IMG/VR virus record: IMGVR_UViG_3300037502_002424
Location: 1 to 37,259 of that record
Strand: one strand, 5' to 3'
Length of the DNA stretch: 37,259 nt
Source of the DNA: a virus
Part shown: positions 16,901 through 22,920 of the stretch, one piece after another
Layout of the letters: every line of letters begins with the position of its first letter
How positions within the stretch are numbered: position 1 is the stretch's first letter
Made by a program: the position numbers and the translations under genes
Notes under the pieces: model-generated
Database searches by the model: none
What the model saw: only the letters and a program-made list of their open reading frames with translations
Told to the model about the DNA's origin: nothing

Positions 16901-18367
16901 GGGCAGTTGGATTCCATCGAAGTGACGGTTGCAGAAAACACCTCTGCGATCACGATAGAGCAAGCGGTTCGCGCCAGTGCCGACAGCGCGCAGGCCACGC
17001 TGATCACGCAGCTCACGGCCACGGTGATCTCCAACACCGCAGCCATCACAAGCGAGGCCGCCGCGCGTGCCAGCGCGGACAGCGCGCTTTCCACCACGCT
17101 TTCGACTGTCCAGGCCACGACCAATGCCAACACTGCCGCAATCACGAATGAGGCGGCGGCGCGGACCAACGCGGACAGCGCACTTGCGACGCAGATCAAC
17201 AGCGTCAGCGCCACAGCCAACGCGACAGCGGCCACGGTCTCGATTCAGCAGTCAGCGATCGCGACGCTGGAAGGCAACGCTGAGGCAAGCCTGGTGCTGC
17301 GCTCCCGCGCCGGTGGCGCCAGCGGCGAGATCGAAATCGTCGCGGCGGATGACCCAGTGTCGGGGCCATCATCGGTCGTGAAGATCAAGTCCGACCGGTT
17401 CCAGTTCATAGGAGACCTGGCCGAGTTCTTGGGCTCGGTGAAAATCACCGGCGACCTCGTCTTGGCCGGCAGCCTGACACGCTCGTTGTTCGCAAACGGC
17501 CAGTTGCAGGCCGCTCTCTACCCTGCTCGGATCGAGTTTGTGACATCTTCGGATGCCACATGGAGCCCAAAACTCAGTGGCTTGATGCAGGTCTGGGTGT
17601 TTGGCGCTGGTGGTGGCGGCGGTGCTGCGGGTGACAATGGCTCTGAGTGTCAAGCGGCTGGTGGTGGAGCAGGCGGACTTTCCATCGGTTTTGTCCCTAA
17701 TGCTCTGACGTCACAAACCTACACGCTTGCGGTTGGTGCTGGTGGTGCCGGTGGTAACCCCGGTGACAACGATGGAGCGGATGCCGGAAACAACGGCGGC
17801 CTTTCTCGGTTCACGGGCAACGGCGTCACGTTCACAGGCAACGGTGGCTCTGGTGGTAGGGCGAACCGCAACTCGACCGACGTCCTCGCTGGCGGCGCGG
17901 GCGGCACGGCCAGCGGTGGATCATACAATTACACCGGCGGTGACGGCGGAGACGTAAACTTGACCGCGACCGGGCATCGGGCCCTCGCGAGTCCGGGCGG
18001 CGCTCCCTTCGCTGCCACGGGAAGCAGCGGCGCCGGCCCAAATCAAGCCTCTGGAGGAGTTTCAACCCTTGGCGGCCTCCTGACGCCAACTGGTGGCAGA
18101 ACAGTGCCTTCTGGTTTTGGCGCCGATCTAGAGGTATCGGGCTTTCCGATGCGTGGGTACGACACCTGGATCGGCGGATCTGCCCGATCCGAATCCCCCA
18201 CCAACGCAGCCAGCGGAAACGTGGTGGGGGGCGCAGGAGCCATCGGCTGCGGTGGTGGCGGTGGAGCCTGTCGTCGCGTGGCGCCAAATTCCAACTGGGC
18301 GCGCGGCGGAGCGGGCGGCGACGGTCTTATCGTCGTAGTCTATTACCGCGTGGGGAACTTTGTCTGA
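13907..18367 (+). CDS. tail tip / host specificity protein (megatron-like) with glycine-rich tip
   Basis: A 1486-residue tip protein starting at ATG 13907 (ATGA overlap). Residues 1-22 look like a signal peptide (ILLTLALMGAAGPALA), followed by a second hydrophobic stretch to about 60. Residues about 70-650 form the J-like hub/baseplate body (GGEQTPQSFILGRYITAG; VVEELLKACSGQIADVGG). About 670-780 looks like a fibronectin-type domain. About 780-1250 is a coiled-coil stalk with near-repeats of ATLITQLTATV-NTAAITSEA. The last 165 residues are glycine-rich (GAGGGGGAAGDNGS; VGAGGAGG), ending GGDGLIVVVYY, like glycine-rich receptor-binding tips. It probably sets host range. Confidence 0.85.
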   Translation: MTRLDRILLTLALMGAAGPALADPATLTIAALTASGVSVSATAAFAIRVGFAIAMTALSQALTKGAANANGAPKGITLRSTTGGEQTPQSFILGRYITAGNLTAPEMSHGADGDTRYLTRVIDLSDVQVTALEALIIDGVRAELATGTPATLNMSNGDGTTPAIHPDYGPTVNRGDFIGFAWCRFKDGSQTSADAMLLDKYGTHPARPWESTMVGRGVAYAVLTFLWRDSPQVWQGSPDVRFIVQGIRLYDPRKDTTAGGSGAHRYGTTSTHEWSDNPVVMIYNLLRGIQIRGGAIFGGGFAAADLPYATWAAAMNACDVLIGDRKTYTAGYEVFMGGSDAGGQSPADVVEELLKACSGQIADVGGTLYIRVGAPGLPVKFITDDDILVTQGQELDPFPGAEDSYNIVHATWVNPSQLWTVKEATPVRDQTAINADGQELVADIALPAVTVGQQVQQLMSAWLKDAQRHRRQTITLPPEGILLKPLDVIDWTSERNGYSGKAFEIGQVGIDPQTLCTTLSMREIDPSDYDWSTGQEIVIDAPSIDPVINAAQTVPGFAATATTIKDESGVDRLPAIRLEWLSLLPGVTSIRFQIRVNGTNTVAVEGSTANVDVGYHVVSAGIVAGVAYQARARLVGPKSTVWTSWVAVTAPDVRIKEIDLADEVQTLLAEAEIVRQEGQQLVADLRAEVDTEFAIEIPRVADVEQAISTIATQVTWLTALAAQTEKNVADAGLYIDPLTGKARLEGVASVEDKVNAVSVTLDAQAAQIALRVTQADVDLAIAAAQLDPTELPIITGLEGRVTDLEVSLDAAEAAILQRATVVDFDALGTEVSEATIRIDALEAEIVQKVETSDFSALESRVTTAEVTLSALDGAGLTIQVADIRQDLRLVDGLADMTLEQIANLHQEQLGRLADTALVRQEYSALVTDEREARASLRTELAAAIDANLATALQEIAVVASETDAQATLITQLTATVNANTAAITSEAIARATEDEALAGQLDSIEVTVAENTSAITIEQAVRASADSAQATLITQLTATVISNTAAITSEAAARASADSALSTTLSTVQATTNANTAAITNEAAARTNADSALATQINSVSATANATAATVSIQQSAIATLEGNAEASLVLRSRAGGASGEIEIVAADDPVSGPSSVVKIKSDRFQFIGDLAEFLGSVKITGDLVLAGSLTRSLFANGQLQAALYPARIEFVTSSDATWSPKLSGLMQVWVFGAGGGGGAAGDNGSECQAAGGGAGGLSIGFVPNALTSQTYTLAVGAGGAGGNPGDNDGADAGNNGGLSRFTGNGVTFTGNGGSGGRANRNSTDVLAGGAGGTASGGSYNYTGGDGGDVNLTATGHRALASPGGAPFAATGSSGAGPNQASGGVSTLGGLLTPTGGRTVPSGFGADLEVSGFPMRGYDTWIGGSARSESPTNAASGNVVGGAGAIGCGGGGGACRRVAPNSNWARGGAGGDGLIVVVYYRVGNFV
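16796..17025 (+). repeat. exact 38-nt direct repeat in the fibre stalk
   Basis: The segment 16796-16833 recurs without a mismatch at 16988-17025, in frame and 192 bases (64 codons) apart. It encodes the AQATLITQLTATV unit of the coiled-coil stalk. Weaker copies of the SEA-ARA-ADSAL unit follow to about 17220. Recombination between the copies would shorten the stalk in multiples of 64 residues without breaking the frame. Confidence 0.85.
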
Positions 18368-18645
18368 TGCCACGGTACATCATCCGCGACGCCTCTGGAG
18401 TCGAGATTGGCCGCCTAATCGCTCCCACCGACCAGATCGCGGCGTTCTGCGGTCCCGACGAGACCTTTGAAATGGAGTCCGAAGCGGATTTCACAGAGGA
18501 GCGCGCCGGACGTTTTGCAGCGGCAGATGCGCGACGGCATCTGGCCGAAACAGACTGGTATGTCACGCGCCTTATCGAGACCGGTGCGCCGATCCCAGAA
18601 GAGATACGCGCAGCCCGCGCGATGTGGCGCCTTCAGGCGCAGTGA
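18367..18645 (+). CDS. tail fibre assembly-like small protein
   Basis: A 92-residue protein whose ATG overlaps the preceding stop (TGATG). The C-terminal half, LAETDWYVTRLIETGAPIPEEIRAAR, is the sequence signature of phage tail fibre assembly chaperone C-termini (Caudo_TAP/DUF4376-like: DWYxxRxxExGxPxPxxxxxxR). The N-terminal half has a DASGVEIGRLIAPTDQIAAF strand pair. Its place between the tip protein and the next fibre protein suits a chaperone that helps fold or trimerise one of them. Confidence 0.7.
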   Translation: MPRYIIRDASGVEIGRLIAPTDQIAAFCGPDETFEMESEADFTEERAGRFAAADARRHLAETDWYVTRLIETGAPIPEEIRAARAMWRLQAQ

Positions 18646-18665
18646 GCAGCCAAAAGGAGTCGCAC

Positions 18666-19850
18666 ATGGCATGGTATCGAACGGGGACGGTCAGCGTCAC
18701 GAACGGGTCGGCGACCGTCACCGGCTCGGGCACGCTCTGGGTCGCCAACGCAGTCGCGGGCTACGGTATCGTGCTGCCAGACGGGCGCCTTTACGAGATC
18801 GCATCTGTCAACAGCGACACCTCGCTCACGCTGGCGGTCGCCTATCTCGGCTCGACCGCATCCGGCCAAGCCTATGCCATCGCCCCCTTGCGCGGGCCGG
18901 AAGTGAAGCTGGCGCAGGACATCGCCGCGCTGATCAACGACTATGGCGCAGCGTTCGTCGCCGCCGGGCAAGGCAAGTTCACGACGGGCACGGTTGCAGC
19001 GCCATCCGTCCGCAATGCCGCCGACGAAAACACCGGCCTCAACCTGCTCGGCTCTGATCAGCTGCAACTGGTCACCAATGGTGTTGCGCGGCTCCTGATG
19101 ACCACGTCAGCGGCAACGCTCAATGTGCCGCTCGGCGGCACGGCAGTGACGCAGAGCGCCACAGACACCACGGCCGGGCGGCTGCTCAAGGTCGGGGATT
19201 TCGGACTCGGTGCCGATGCCCCGGGTGTCATCACAAACCTTGACGACTTCGATCTGCGGGCGGGGTGGTACACGACGAGTTCTACTACAACTGGCACGTT
19301 CCCGACGCACTCTGGCAGCACGCCGGCTTCGGCGTTCGGCTATCTGCTCGTTCTGCGCCGCAACCTGAACAACACGGTTCAGATTTACGCGCCGGTGGGG
19401 AACGGCAGCGGCGGGGGCCGGATCTTCTACAGGACCGCCACTCTTGGCCCTGCATGGTTGCCGTGGCGCGAACTGTTCAGCAGTTTGAACGTCCTTGGAA
19501 CCGTATTGCAAACAGCGGGCGTGCCCACCGGCGCGCTGCTGCAAGGCAATGCTTCGACGGCCTCACCGACCGGCGGTTGGACCGAGCGCGATGCAGCGGG
19601 CTTCCAGCTTGTCCATCACGCGATCACCAGCAGCGACTCGGCTGACTCGACGTGGACCTATAACAGCGCCTTCCTGACCGGGTCGACGCCGGTCATCAGC
19701 GCGCAGCCCGTGGGCGACGCAGACTACTATGTCCGGATCGTCTCCCGAACGAACACCGCCTGCGTCTTCTCAATCCGCAACTCGAGCGGAGCTCGCGTGG
19801 CCGTGCCTGTCGACCTGATCGCCCGTGGCCGTTGGAGCAACATGACATGA
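18666..19850 (+). CDS. tail fibre protein with pyocin-knob-like domain
   Basis: A 394-residue protein. ATG 18666 has AAAAGGAG at 18652-18659; the frame is open upstream to 18624 without a better start. The N-terminus (about 1-90) is a small beta domain with WYRTGTVSVTNGSATVTGSGT, a motif common to phage particle-attachment regions. A linker of collagen-free strands follows, with the common trimer motif TTAGRLLKVGDFGLG. The region about 205-290 (WYTTSSTTTGTFPTHS..., ending WLPWRELF) resembles the pyocin knob. The remaining 100 residues are a beta-rich tip, ending in RGRWSNMT. Second receptor-binding candidate of the phage. Confidence 0.8.
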   Translation: MAWYRTGTVSVTNGSATVTGSGTLWVANAVAGYGIVLPDGRLYEIASVNSDTSLTLAVAYLGSTASGQAYAIAPLRGPEVKLAQDIAALINDYGAAFVAAGQGKFTTGTVAAPSVRNAADENTGLNLLGSDQLQLVTNGVARLLMTTSAATLNVPLGGTAVTQSATDTTAGRLLKVGDFGLGADAPGVITNLDDFDLRAGWYTTSSTTTGTFPTHSGSTPASAFGYLLVLRRNLNNTVQIYAPVGNGSGGGRIFYRTATLGPAWLPWRELFSSLNVLGTVLQTAGVPTGALLQGNASTASPTGGWTERDAAGFQLVHHAITSSDSADSTWTYNSAFLTGSTPVISAQPVGDADYYVRIVSRTNTACVFSIRNSSGARVAVPVDLIARGRWSNMT

Positions 19851-20194
19851 TGACACTCACCCTCATTCCGCAACTCGGCGCTGACGGCGACCCTGAAATC
19901 GACATCGTCGTCGATGGCGATGTCGTCACGATCGATGGCACTCCCTACGATCTGTCAGAAGTCGCGGAAGGCCAGGATTACCTGCCGGATCTGACCGCGC
20001 CGTTCGTTCGCCCGATCCGGCGCGTCGATGGCATCATTCACGCCACCATCATCGCCCGTCTTGGTGCTGATGCGGCACTTGAGCAAGACGGGCCCTGGTT
20101 GGTGACTGCTGCCTCCGGCCAAGTGGCGATCCCGGCGCTGCGGCAGCCGAGCATGTCTGAAGATCCGGAAAATCTCGCGGACGGGGGAGAGTGA
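19847..20194 (+). CDS. small fibre-associated protein of unknown function
   Basis: A 115-residue acidic protein. ATG 19847 overlaps the fibre stop as ATGA; ATG 19850 is a second choice. The sequence is mostly short strands (MMTLTLIPQLGADGDPEIDIVVDGDVVTIDGTPYDLSEV), similar in style to small phage proteins placed after tail fibres and before lysis genes. A possible role is a fibre tip or chaperone. No catalytic motif or membrane segment is seen. Confidence 0.7.
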   Translation: MMTLTLIPQLGADGDPEIDIVVDGDVVTIDGTPYDLSEVAEGQDYLPDLTAPFVRPIRRVDGIIHATIIARLGADAALEQDGPWLVTAASGQVAIPALRQPSMSEDPENLADGGE

Positions 20195-20195
20195 G

Positions 20196-20531
20196 ATGTC
20201 GCATCACGACCCCTATACCTTCAAAGAGATATTCACACCTCTGGGGGCGGCGCTTGCCCTCTTCGGGGGCCTGGGCGGCCTCGTCCGCGCGCTGGTTGTG
20301 CGCGCGTCCTGGCGCGAAAGCTGTCGCGTGATGATAGTTGGCGCGGCGACGGCCTTTGGGCTGGGCTCGCTTTCGCCCTACGCCTTGACCTTCCTTGTCG
20401 GCGACTTGCCGCAGGGCGTGGGTGGCGCGCTGGGGACGCTCTGCGCGGCGGCTTTCATCGTCGGCGTTGTGGCGGTGGCGCTGGTCGAGCGTTTCATCGT
20501 CAAATCGGACTCGGAGCGCCCAGATGCGTGA
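20196..20531 (+). CDS. holin-like membrane protein, three predicted helices
   Basis: A 111-residue membrane protein. Hydrophobic stretches lie at about 14-33 (PLGAALALFGGLGGLVRALV), 45-68 (VMIVGAATAFGLGSLSPYALTFLV) and 76-100 (VGGALGTLCAAAFIVGVVAVALV), with charged ends. It is the first gene of the lysis cassette and would permeabilise the inner membrane so the lysozyme can pass. No family is assigned from sequence alone. The stop region overlaps the next start (20524). Confidence 0.7.
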   Translation: MSHHDPYTFKEIFTPLGAALALFGGLGGLVRALVVRASWRESCRVMIVGAATAFGLGSLSPYALTFLVGDLPQGVGGALGTLCAAAFIVGVVAVALVERFIVKSDSERPDA

Positions 20532-20670
20532 TCGGCGGAAAGCCTTTCCAGTGCGTCGTGAGGATCGCGAACCATCTCGCGACTTCTGGGCCATGATCCG
20601 ATGGGGATCGATGCTCGCCCTCGCCATATGGCTGATCATCTCGGTCATGGGCCGGATCGTGATCATCTGA
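20524..20670 (+). CDS. small single-pass membrane protein in the lysis cassette
   Basis: A 48-residue protein with start ATG 20524, which overlaps the previous gene by 8 bases. The N-terminal half is very basic (RDRRKAFPVRREDREPSRDF), followed by one transmembrane segment (MIRWGSMLALAIWLIISVMGRIVII, residues about 24-48). This resembles small holin-like or antiholin partners. A longer in-frame ORF upstream is out-of-frame shadow. Role is inferred from position only. Confidence 0.6.
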   Translation: MRDRRKAFPVRREDREPSRDFWAMIRWGSMLALAIWLIISVMGRIVII

Positions 20671-20754
20671 AATCCGGCGCAGTTGCCGGTTGGCGCGACC
20701 GCTGCGGCGGCGCGTCGCAACATCGCCGGACTTCCGGCCGCTGTTGCTTTTCCA

Positions 20755-20787
20755 GCCCCGGTCCCTGTCCCAACTCTGGACCGGGGC
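20755..20787. terminator. GC hairpin in the lysis cassette
   Basis: A perfect 10-bp stem, GCCCCGGTCC / GGACCGGGGC, with a 13-base pyrimidine-rich loop. There is no T tract. It lies 27 bases upstream of the lysozyme start. A very similar hairpin occurs at 28927-28963. It may be a terminator-like or mRNA-processing element. Confidence 0.5.
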
Positions 20788-20814
20788 ACACCCCACACAC
20801 ATGAGGCGACAGAC

Positions 20815-21495
20815 ATGCAAGTCTCTGACCGAGGCCTTCTGGAAATCTGCGAACACGAAGGCATTGTGCCCGCGCCCTATCTCGACAGCGTCGGCGTCTG
20901 GACCTGGGGCATTGGCCATACTGCGGCCGCCGGTGACCCAGACCCCGCCAAAATGAACCGCGCAATGCCGCAGAACGTCGACGCCGCCGTCATCGCCGCA
21001 ATCCGTCAGTTCAAGCTCGACGTCGTGCGCTATGCCGACCGGGTCAACGATGCGGTCAAGGTGCCGCTTGAGCAGCACGAGTTCGACGCGCTGGTGTCCT
21101 TCGATTTCAACACCGGCGGGATCTACCGCGCCAAGCTCACCGGCGCCATCAACGCGGGCGACCCGGATGCGGCGCGGCATTTCATGGGCTGGCTGCAGCC
21201 ACCGGAGATCAAGGGCCGCCGCACCGCCGAGATGAACCTTTTCCGGACCGGCAACTATGCCGCCAACGGCGACAGCATTCCGATCTGGCGCACGGACGGG
21301 AACGGCCGGCTGCGCGGCATCATGGAAACGATGACCGGGGCGGAGCTGTTGCAATGGATCGCCGGGACCCCGTTGCCGGCGGTCGTTGAACCCATGCCGG
21401 ACCTTGCCGAGGCGAAGGCTGCCACCGCGCGCCTGAGAGCCGCGCAGGACGCTGCGGCGCTGGCACTGGCCGACCTCGAACGAACCCTCGCCTGA
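20815..21495 (+). CDS. endolysin, GH24-type lysozyme
   Basis: A 226-residue peptidoglycan hydrolase. ATG 20815 has GAGG 8 bases upstream. The catalytic segment is CEHEGIVPAPYLDSVGVWTWGIGHT, residues about 12-36, with the Glu of HEG, the Asp of YLD and the Thr of WT in the family spacing (E...D...T triad). The middle has LEQHEFDALVSFDFNTGG and the end a GRR-TAE-NLF segment, as in T4-like lysozymes. The C-terminal about 50 residues form an Ala-rich helical extension (AEAKAATARLRAAQDAAAL...). No signal peptide is seen, so it depends on the holin. Confidence 0.9.
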   Translation: MQVSDRGLLEICEHEGIVPAPYLDSVGVWTWGIGHTAAAGDPDPAKMNRAMPQNVDAAVIAAIRQFKLDVVRYADRVNDAVKVPLEQHEFDALVSFDFNTGGIYRAKLTGAINAGDPDAARHFMGWLQPPEIKGRRTAEMNLFRTGNYAANGDSIPIWRTDGNGRLRGIMETMTGAELLQWIAGTPLPAVVEPMPDLAEAKAATARLRAAQDAAALALADLERTLA

Positions 21496-21519
21496 CAATT
21501 TCATCACCGGAGAACCCCG

Positions 21520-21723
21520 ATGCACGTCGACCCCGTCTACATCCGCCTCGTCGCCTACGTCCTGTCCACCCTGCTCGCCATGATTCCAGCCTCGTGGGCT
21601 GGCTGGGTCAGCTATGACGCCGCCACCCAGATGCTGCAGGTGAGCGTGCCCGGCCTCGCCACGGCCATCACTGGCGGCCTTGCCTCGGCCCTCGCCGTCT
21701 TCCGGGTCTGGGGCACCAAGTAA
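21520..21723 (+). CDS. second small holin-like membrane protein
   Basis: A 67-residue protein with GGAGAACCCCG before its ATG. Two hydrophobic segments are seen: about 8-32 (RLVAYVLSTLLAMIPASWAGWV) and 45-64 (LATAITGGLASALAVFRVW). This resembles small two-helix phage holins, placed after the lysozyme. The 3' end is overrun on the other strand by the C-terminal readthrough of a broken transposase gene, which suggests the insertion ended just after this gene. Confidence 0.65.
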   Translation: MHVDPVYIRLVAYVLSTLLAMIPASWAGWVSYDAATQMLQVSVPGLATAITGGLASALAVFRVWGTK

Positions 21724-21734
21724 CCGCCCCCGCC

Positions 21735-22169
21735 CGCGCCCTCTTTGCCGCCGACATAGGTTTCGTCACACTCGACAATCCCGGCCAGTTTGGTCGGATC
21801 ATTACCGCAAGCTTCCCGGAGGCGTTGCAGCATAAACCACGCGGTTTTTTGGGTGACGCCGATCTGCTTGGCCAGTTGCAGGCTGCTAATACCCTTTCGG
21901 GCCGTGACCAGCAGATACATGGCGTAAAGCCATTTGTGCAGCGGCACTTTGGACCGCTCAAAGATCGTGCCCGTGCGGACCGTGAAATCGGTCAGGCAGG
22001 CGTTGCAACGGTAAAAGCCGTCCTTGCGGGCATGGATGCGCTTAACCTCGTTGCAGGCCGGGCAGATGATCCCATTGGGCCACCGCTTTTGCTCAAAGTA
22101 GGTCCGGGCGCTTTCGGCGTCCGGGAACATCTGGAACAACTCAAACGTGCTGATCGTGGATTTGGACAT
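21735..22169 (-). pseudogene. IS1595-family transposase, C-terminally truncated
   Basis: The N-terminal half of an IS1595-type transposase: MSKSTISTFELFQMFPDAES, then a zinc ribbon with CPACNEVKRIHARKDGFYRCNAC, the conserved TGTIFERSKVPLHKWLYAMYL block, and the first catalytic acidic motif ECDETYVGGKE. Right after GGKE the reading continues into phage DNA (GAGGGG and beyond), so the remaining catalytic residues (second Asp and H/N) are absent. Only about 140 of roughly 300 residues remain. The left break is near 21735. The start (22169) lies three bases after a co-directional ParB-like gene, suggesting they travelled together. Not functional as a transposase. Confidence 0.8.
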
Positions 22170-22172
22170 GGA

Positions 22173-22496
22173 TCAAAACCGATAGTCAACGGCTTGGCGG
22201 GGCGAAAACAGTTCGCCAGCCACTTCGCCAGCCGCGTAAACGGTGCCACCCCAGTTTTGGGCCTCAAACCAATCGTAGCCGCTGATGTCGATTTCTTCAT
22301 TCTGCTCAATGATTTCAAAAACCGGGGTCAGTTCCAAGGCGGCGGCGGCGGCGAGGCGGTGCGAACCCTCCAAAGCCATCAGGTGATCGCCGCAGTCGAT
22401 GGCGCGGATCGTCGGTGCGCCCAGAACACGCATTTCGGCAATCACGGCTTCCAGTTTGGCTTCTTCCGGGGCGTGGATCGCGTAGATCGTGGTCAT
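22173..22496 (-). CDS. ParB/Srx-like small protein next to the transposase
   Basis: A 107-residue protein starting at ATG 22496 with GGAGA 7 bases upstream. It contains PTIRAIDCGDHLMALEGSHRLAAAAALEL, in which ALEGSHRLAAAAAL has the form of the ParB/sulfiredoxin nucleotide-binding motif (xxxGxHRxxAAxxx). The rest is short and acidic (EIIEQNEEIDISGYDWFEA). It might be a passenger gene of the IS1595-type element or a small DNA-binding regulator. It lies downstream of its own promoter and palindromes, and its stop is three bases before the transposase start, so the pair forms one leftward unit. Confidence 0.65.
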   Translation of the reverse strand: MTTIYAIHAPEEAKLEAVIAEMRVLGAPTIRAIDCGDHLMALEGSHRLAAAAALELTPVFEIIEQNEEIDISGYDWFEAQNWGGTVYAAGEVAGELFSPRQAVDYRF

Positions 22497-22515
22497 CTTA
22501 GTTTCTCCTATTCTT

Positions 22516-22549
22516 GGCAGGCCCATCCTGCCTGTGGTAGATATCTACC
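22516..22549. promoter_or_regulatory. two palindromes in the leader of the leftward pair
   Basis: A perfect 14-bp palindrome GGTAGATATCTACC (22536-22549) and a GGCAGG-CCCAT-CCTGCC hairpin (22516-22532) sit between the promoter at 22572-22601 and the ParB-like start at 22496. This suits an operator for an autoregulator, or a leader structure. The binding protein is unknown. Confidence 0.5.
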
Positions 22550-22571
22550 TTATCTGCAATCGGGAGTCATC

Positions 22572-22601
22572 TATATAATTCCCAAATTTTCCGCCTGTCA
22601 A
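22572..22601 (-). promoter_or_regulatory. leftward promoter of the ParB-like/transposase unit
   Basis: On the minus strand there is a consensus TTGACA (22601-22596), an 18-base spacer, and TATATA (22577-22572). Transcription would begin near 22565 and run through the palindromes into the ParB-like gene. The -35 lies at the right end of the AT-rich stretch, near the presumed insertion border. Confidence 0.65.
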
Positions 22602-22641
22602 CACTCATGTCGCCTTGCCCGGCACGCGCCCGTTCCCCTGG

Positions 22642-22779
22642 ATGACGTGGACTTATCCTGCGGACAATGGACGGGCCGCGACTTTCGACCAGGCGTCAAA
22701 CGCGCTGCGTGAGGCCATCCGCGGGCGATGGTCCGATGATGTCGACGTGATCCCGATGGCTGGGTTTCGCGGGCGGTGA
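22642..22779 (+). pseudogene. C-terminal remnant of a rightward gene at the insertion border
   Basis: A 45-codon stretch from ATG 22642 to TGA 22777-22779, open from 22579. It reads MTWTYPADNGRAATFDQASN, then a helix ALREAIRGRWSDDVDVIPMAGFRGR. Codon use and composition look coding. The frame is also open upstream (VALPGTRPFPW) but has no start with a ribosome site, so this is likely the tail end of a gene cut by the IS1595-type insertion. The family is not recognised. Confidence 0.45.
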
Positions 22780-22920
22780 GAGTTGGAAGGCGGCTCCTAA
22801 CCCGTTGACTCTTCTGGGGCGAAAAGTTGGAGGTTTCGCGCGGTCAGGCGTTGATTTTCCACGGATTCACGATGTCCTCCCGGGATCGCCAATCCCCTAT
22901 TTTATCACGCTTTTCCTGTT
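22780..22920. other. intergenic region between insertion remnant and integrase
   Basis: About 140 bases with no gene. It is where an attP core is expected, next to the integrase stop, but I see no tRNA-like 3' end that would identify the core. A short hairpin, GGGAT-CGCCA-ATCCC (22882-22896), followed by CTATTTTATC could terminate rightward transcription before it reaches the antisense integrase gene. Confidence 0.4.
22882..22905 (+). terminator. possible rightward terminator before the integrase
   Basis: A 5-bp stem GGGAT/ATCCC with a CGCCA loop, followed by a T-rich stretch (CTATTTTATC). It would end late rightward transcription between the two convergent units. The stem is short, so support is limited. 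Confidence 0.35.

Noticed and set aside
21825-22712. 295-codon plus-strand ORF over the insertion
   Set aside because: The minus strand encodes recognisable transposase and ParB-like sequence there; the plus frame has no motif.
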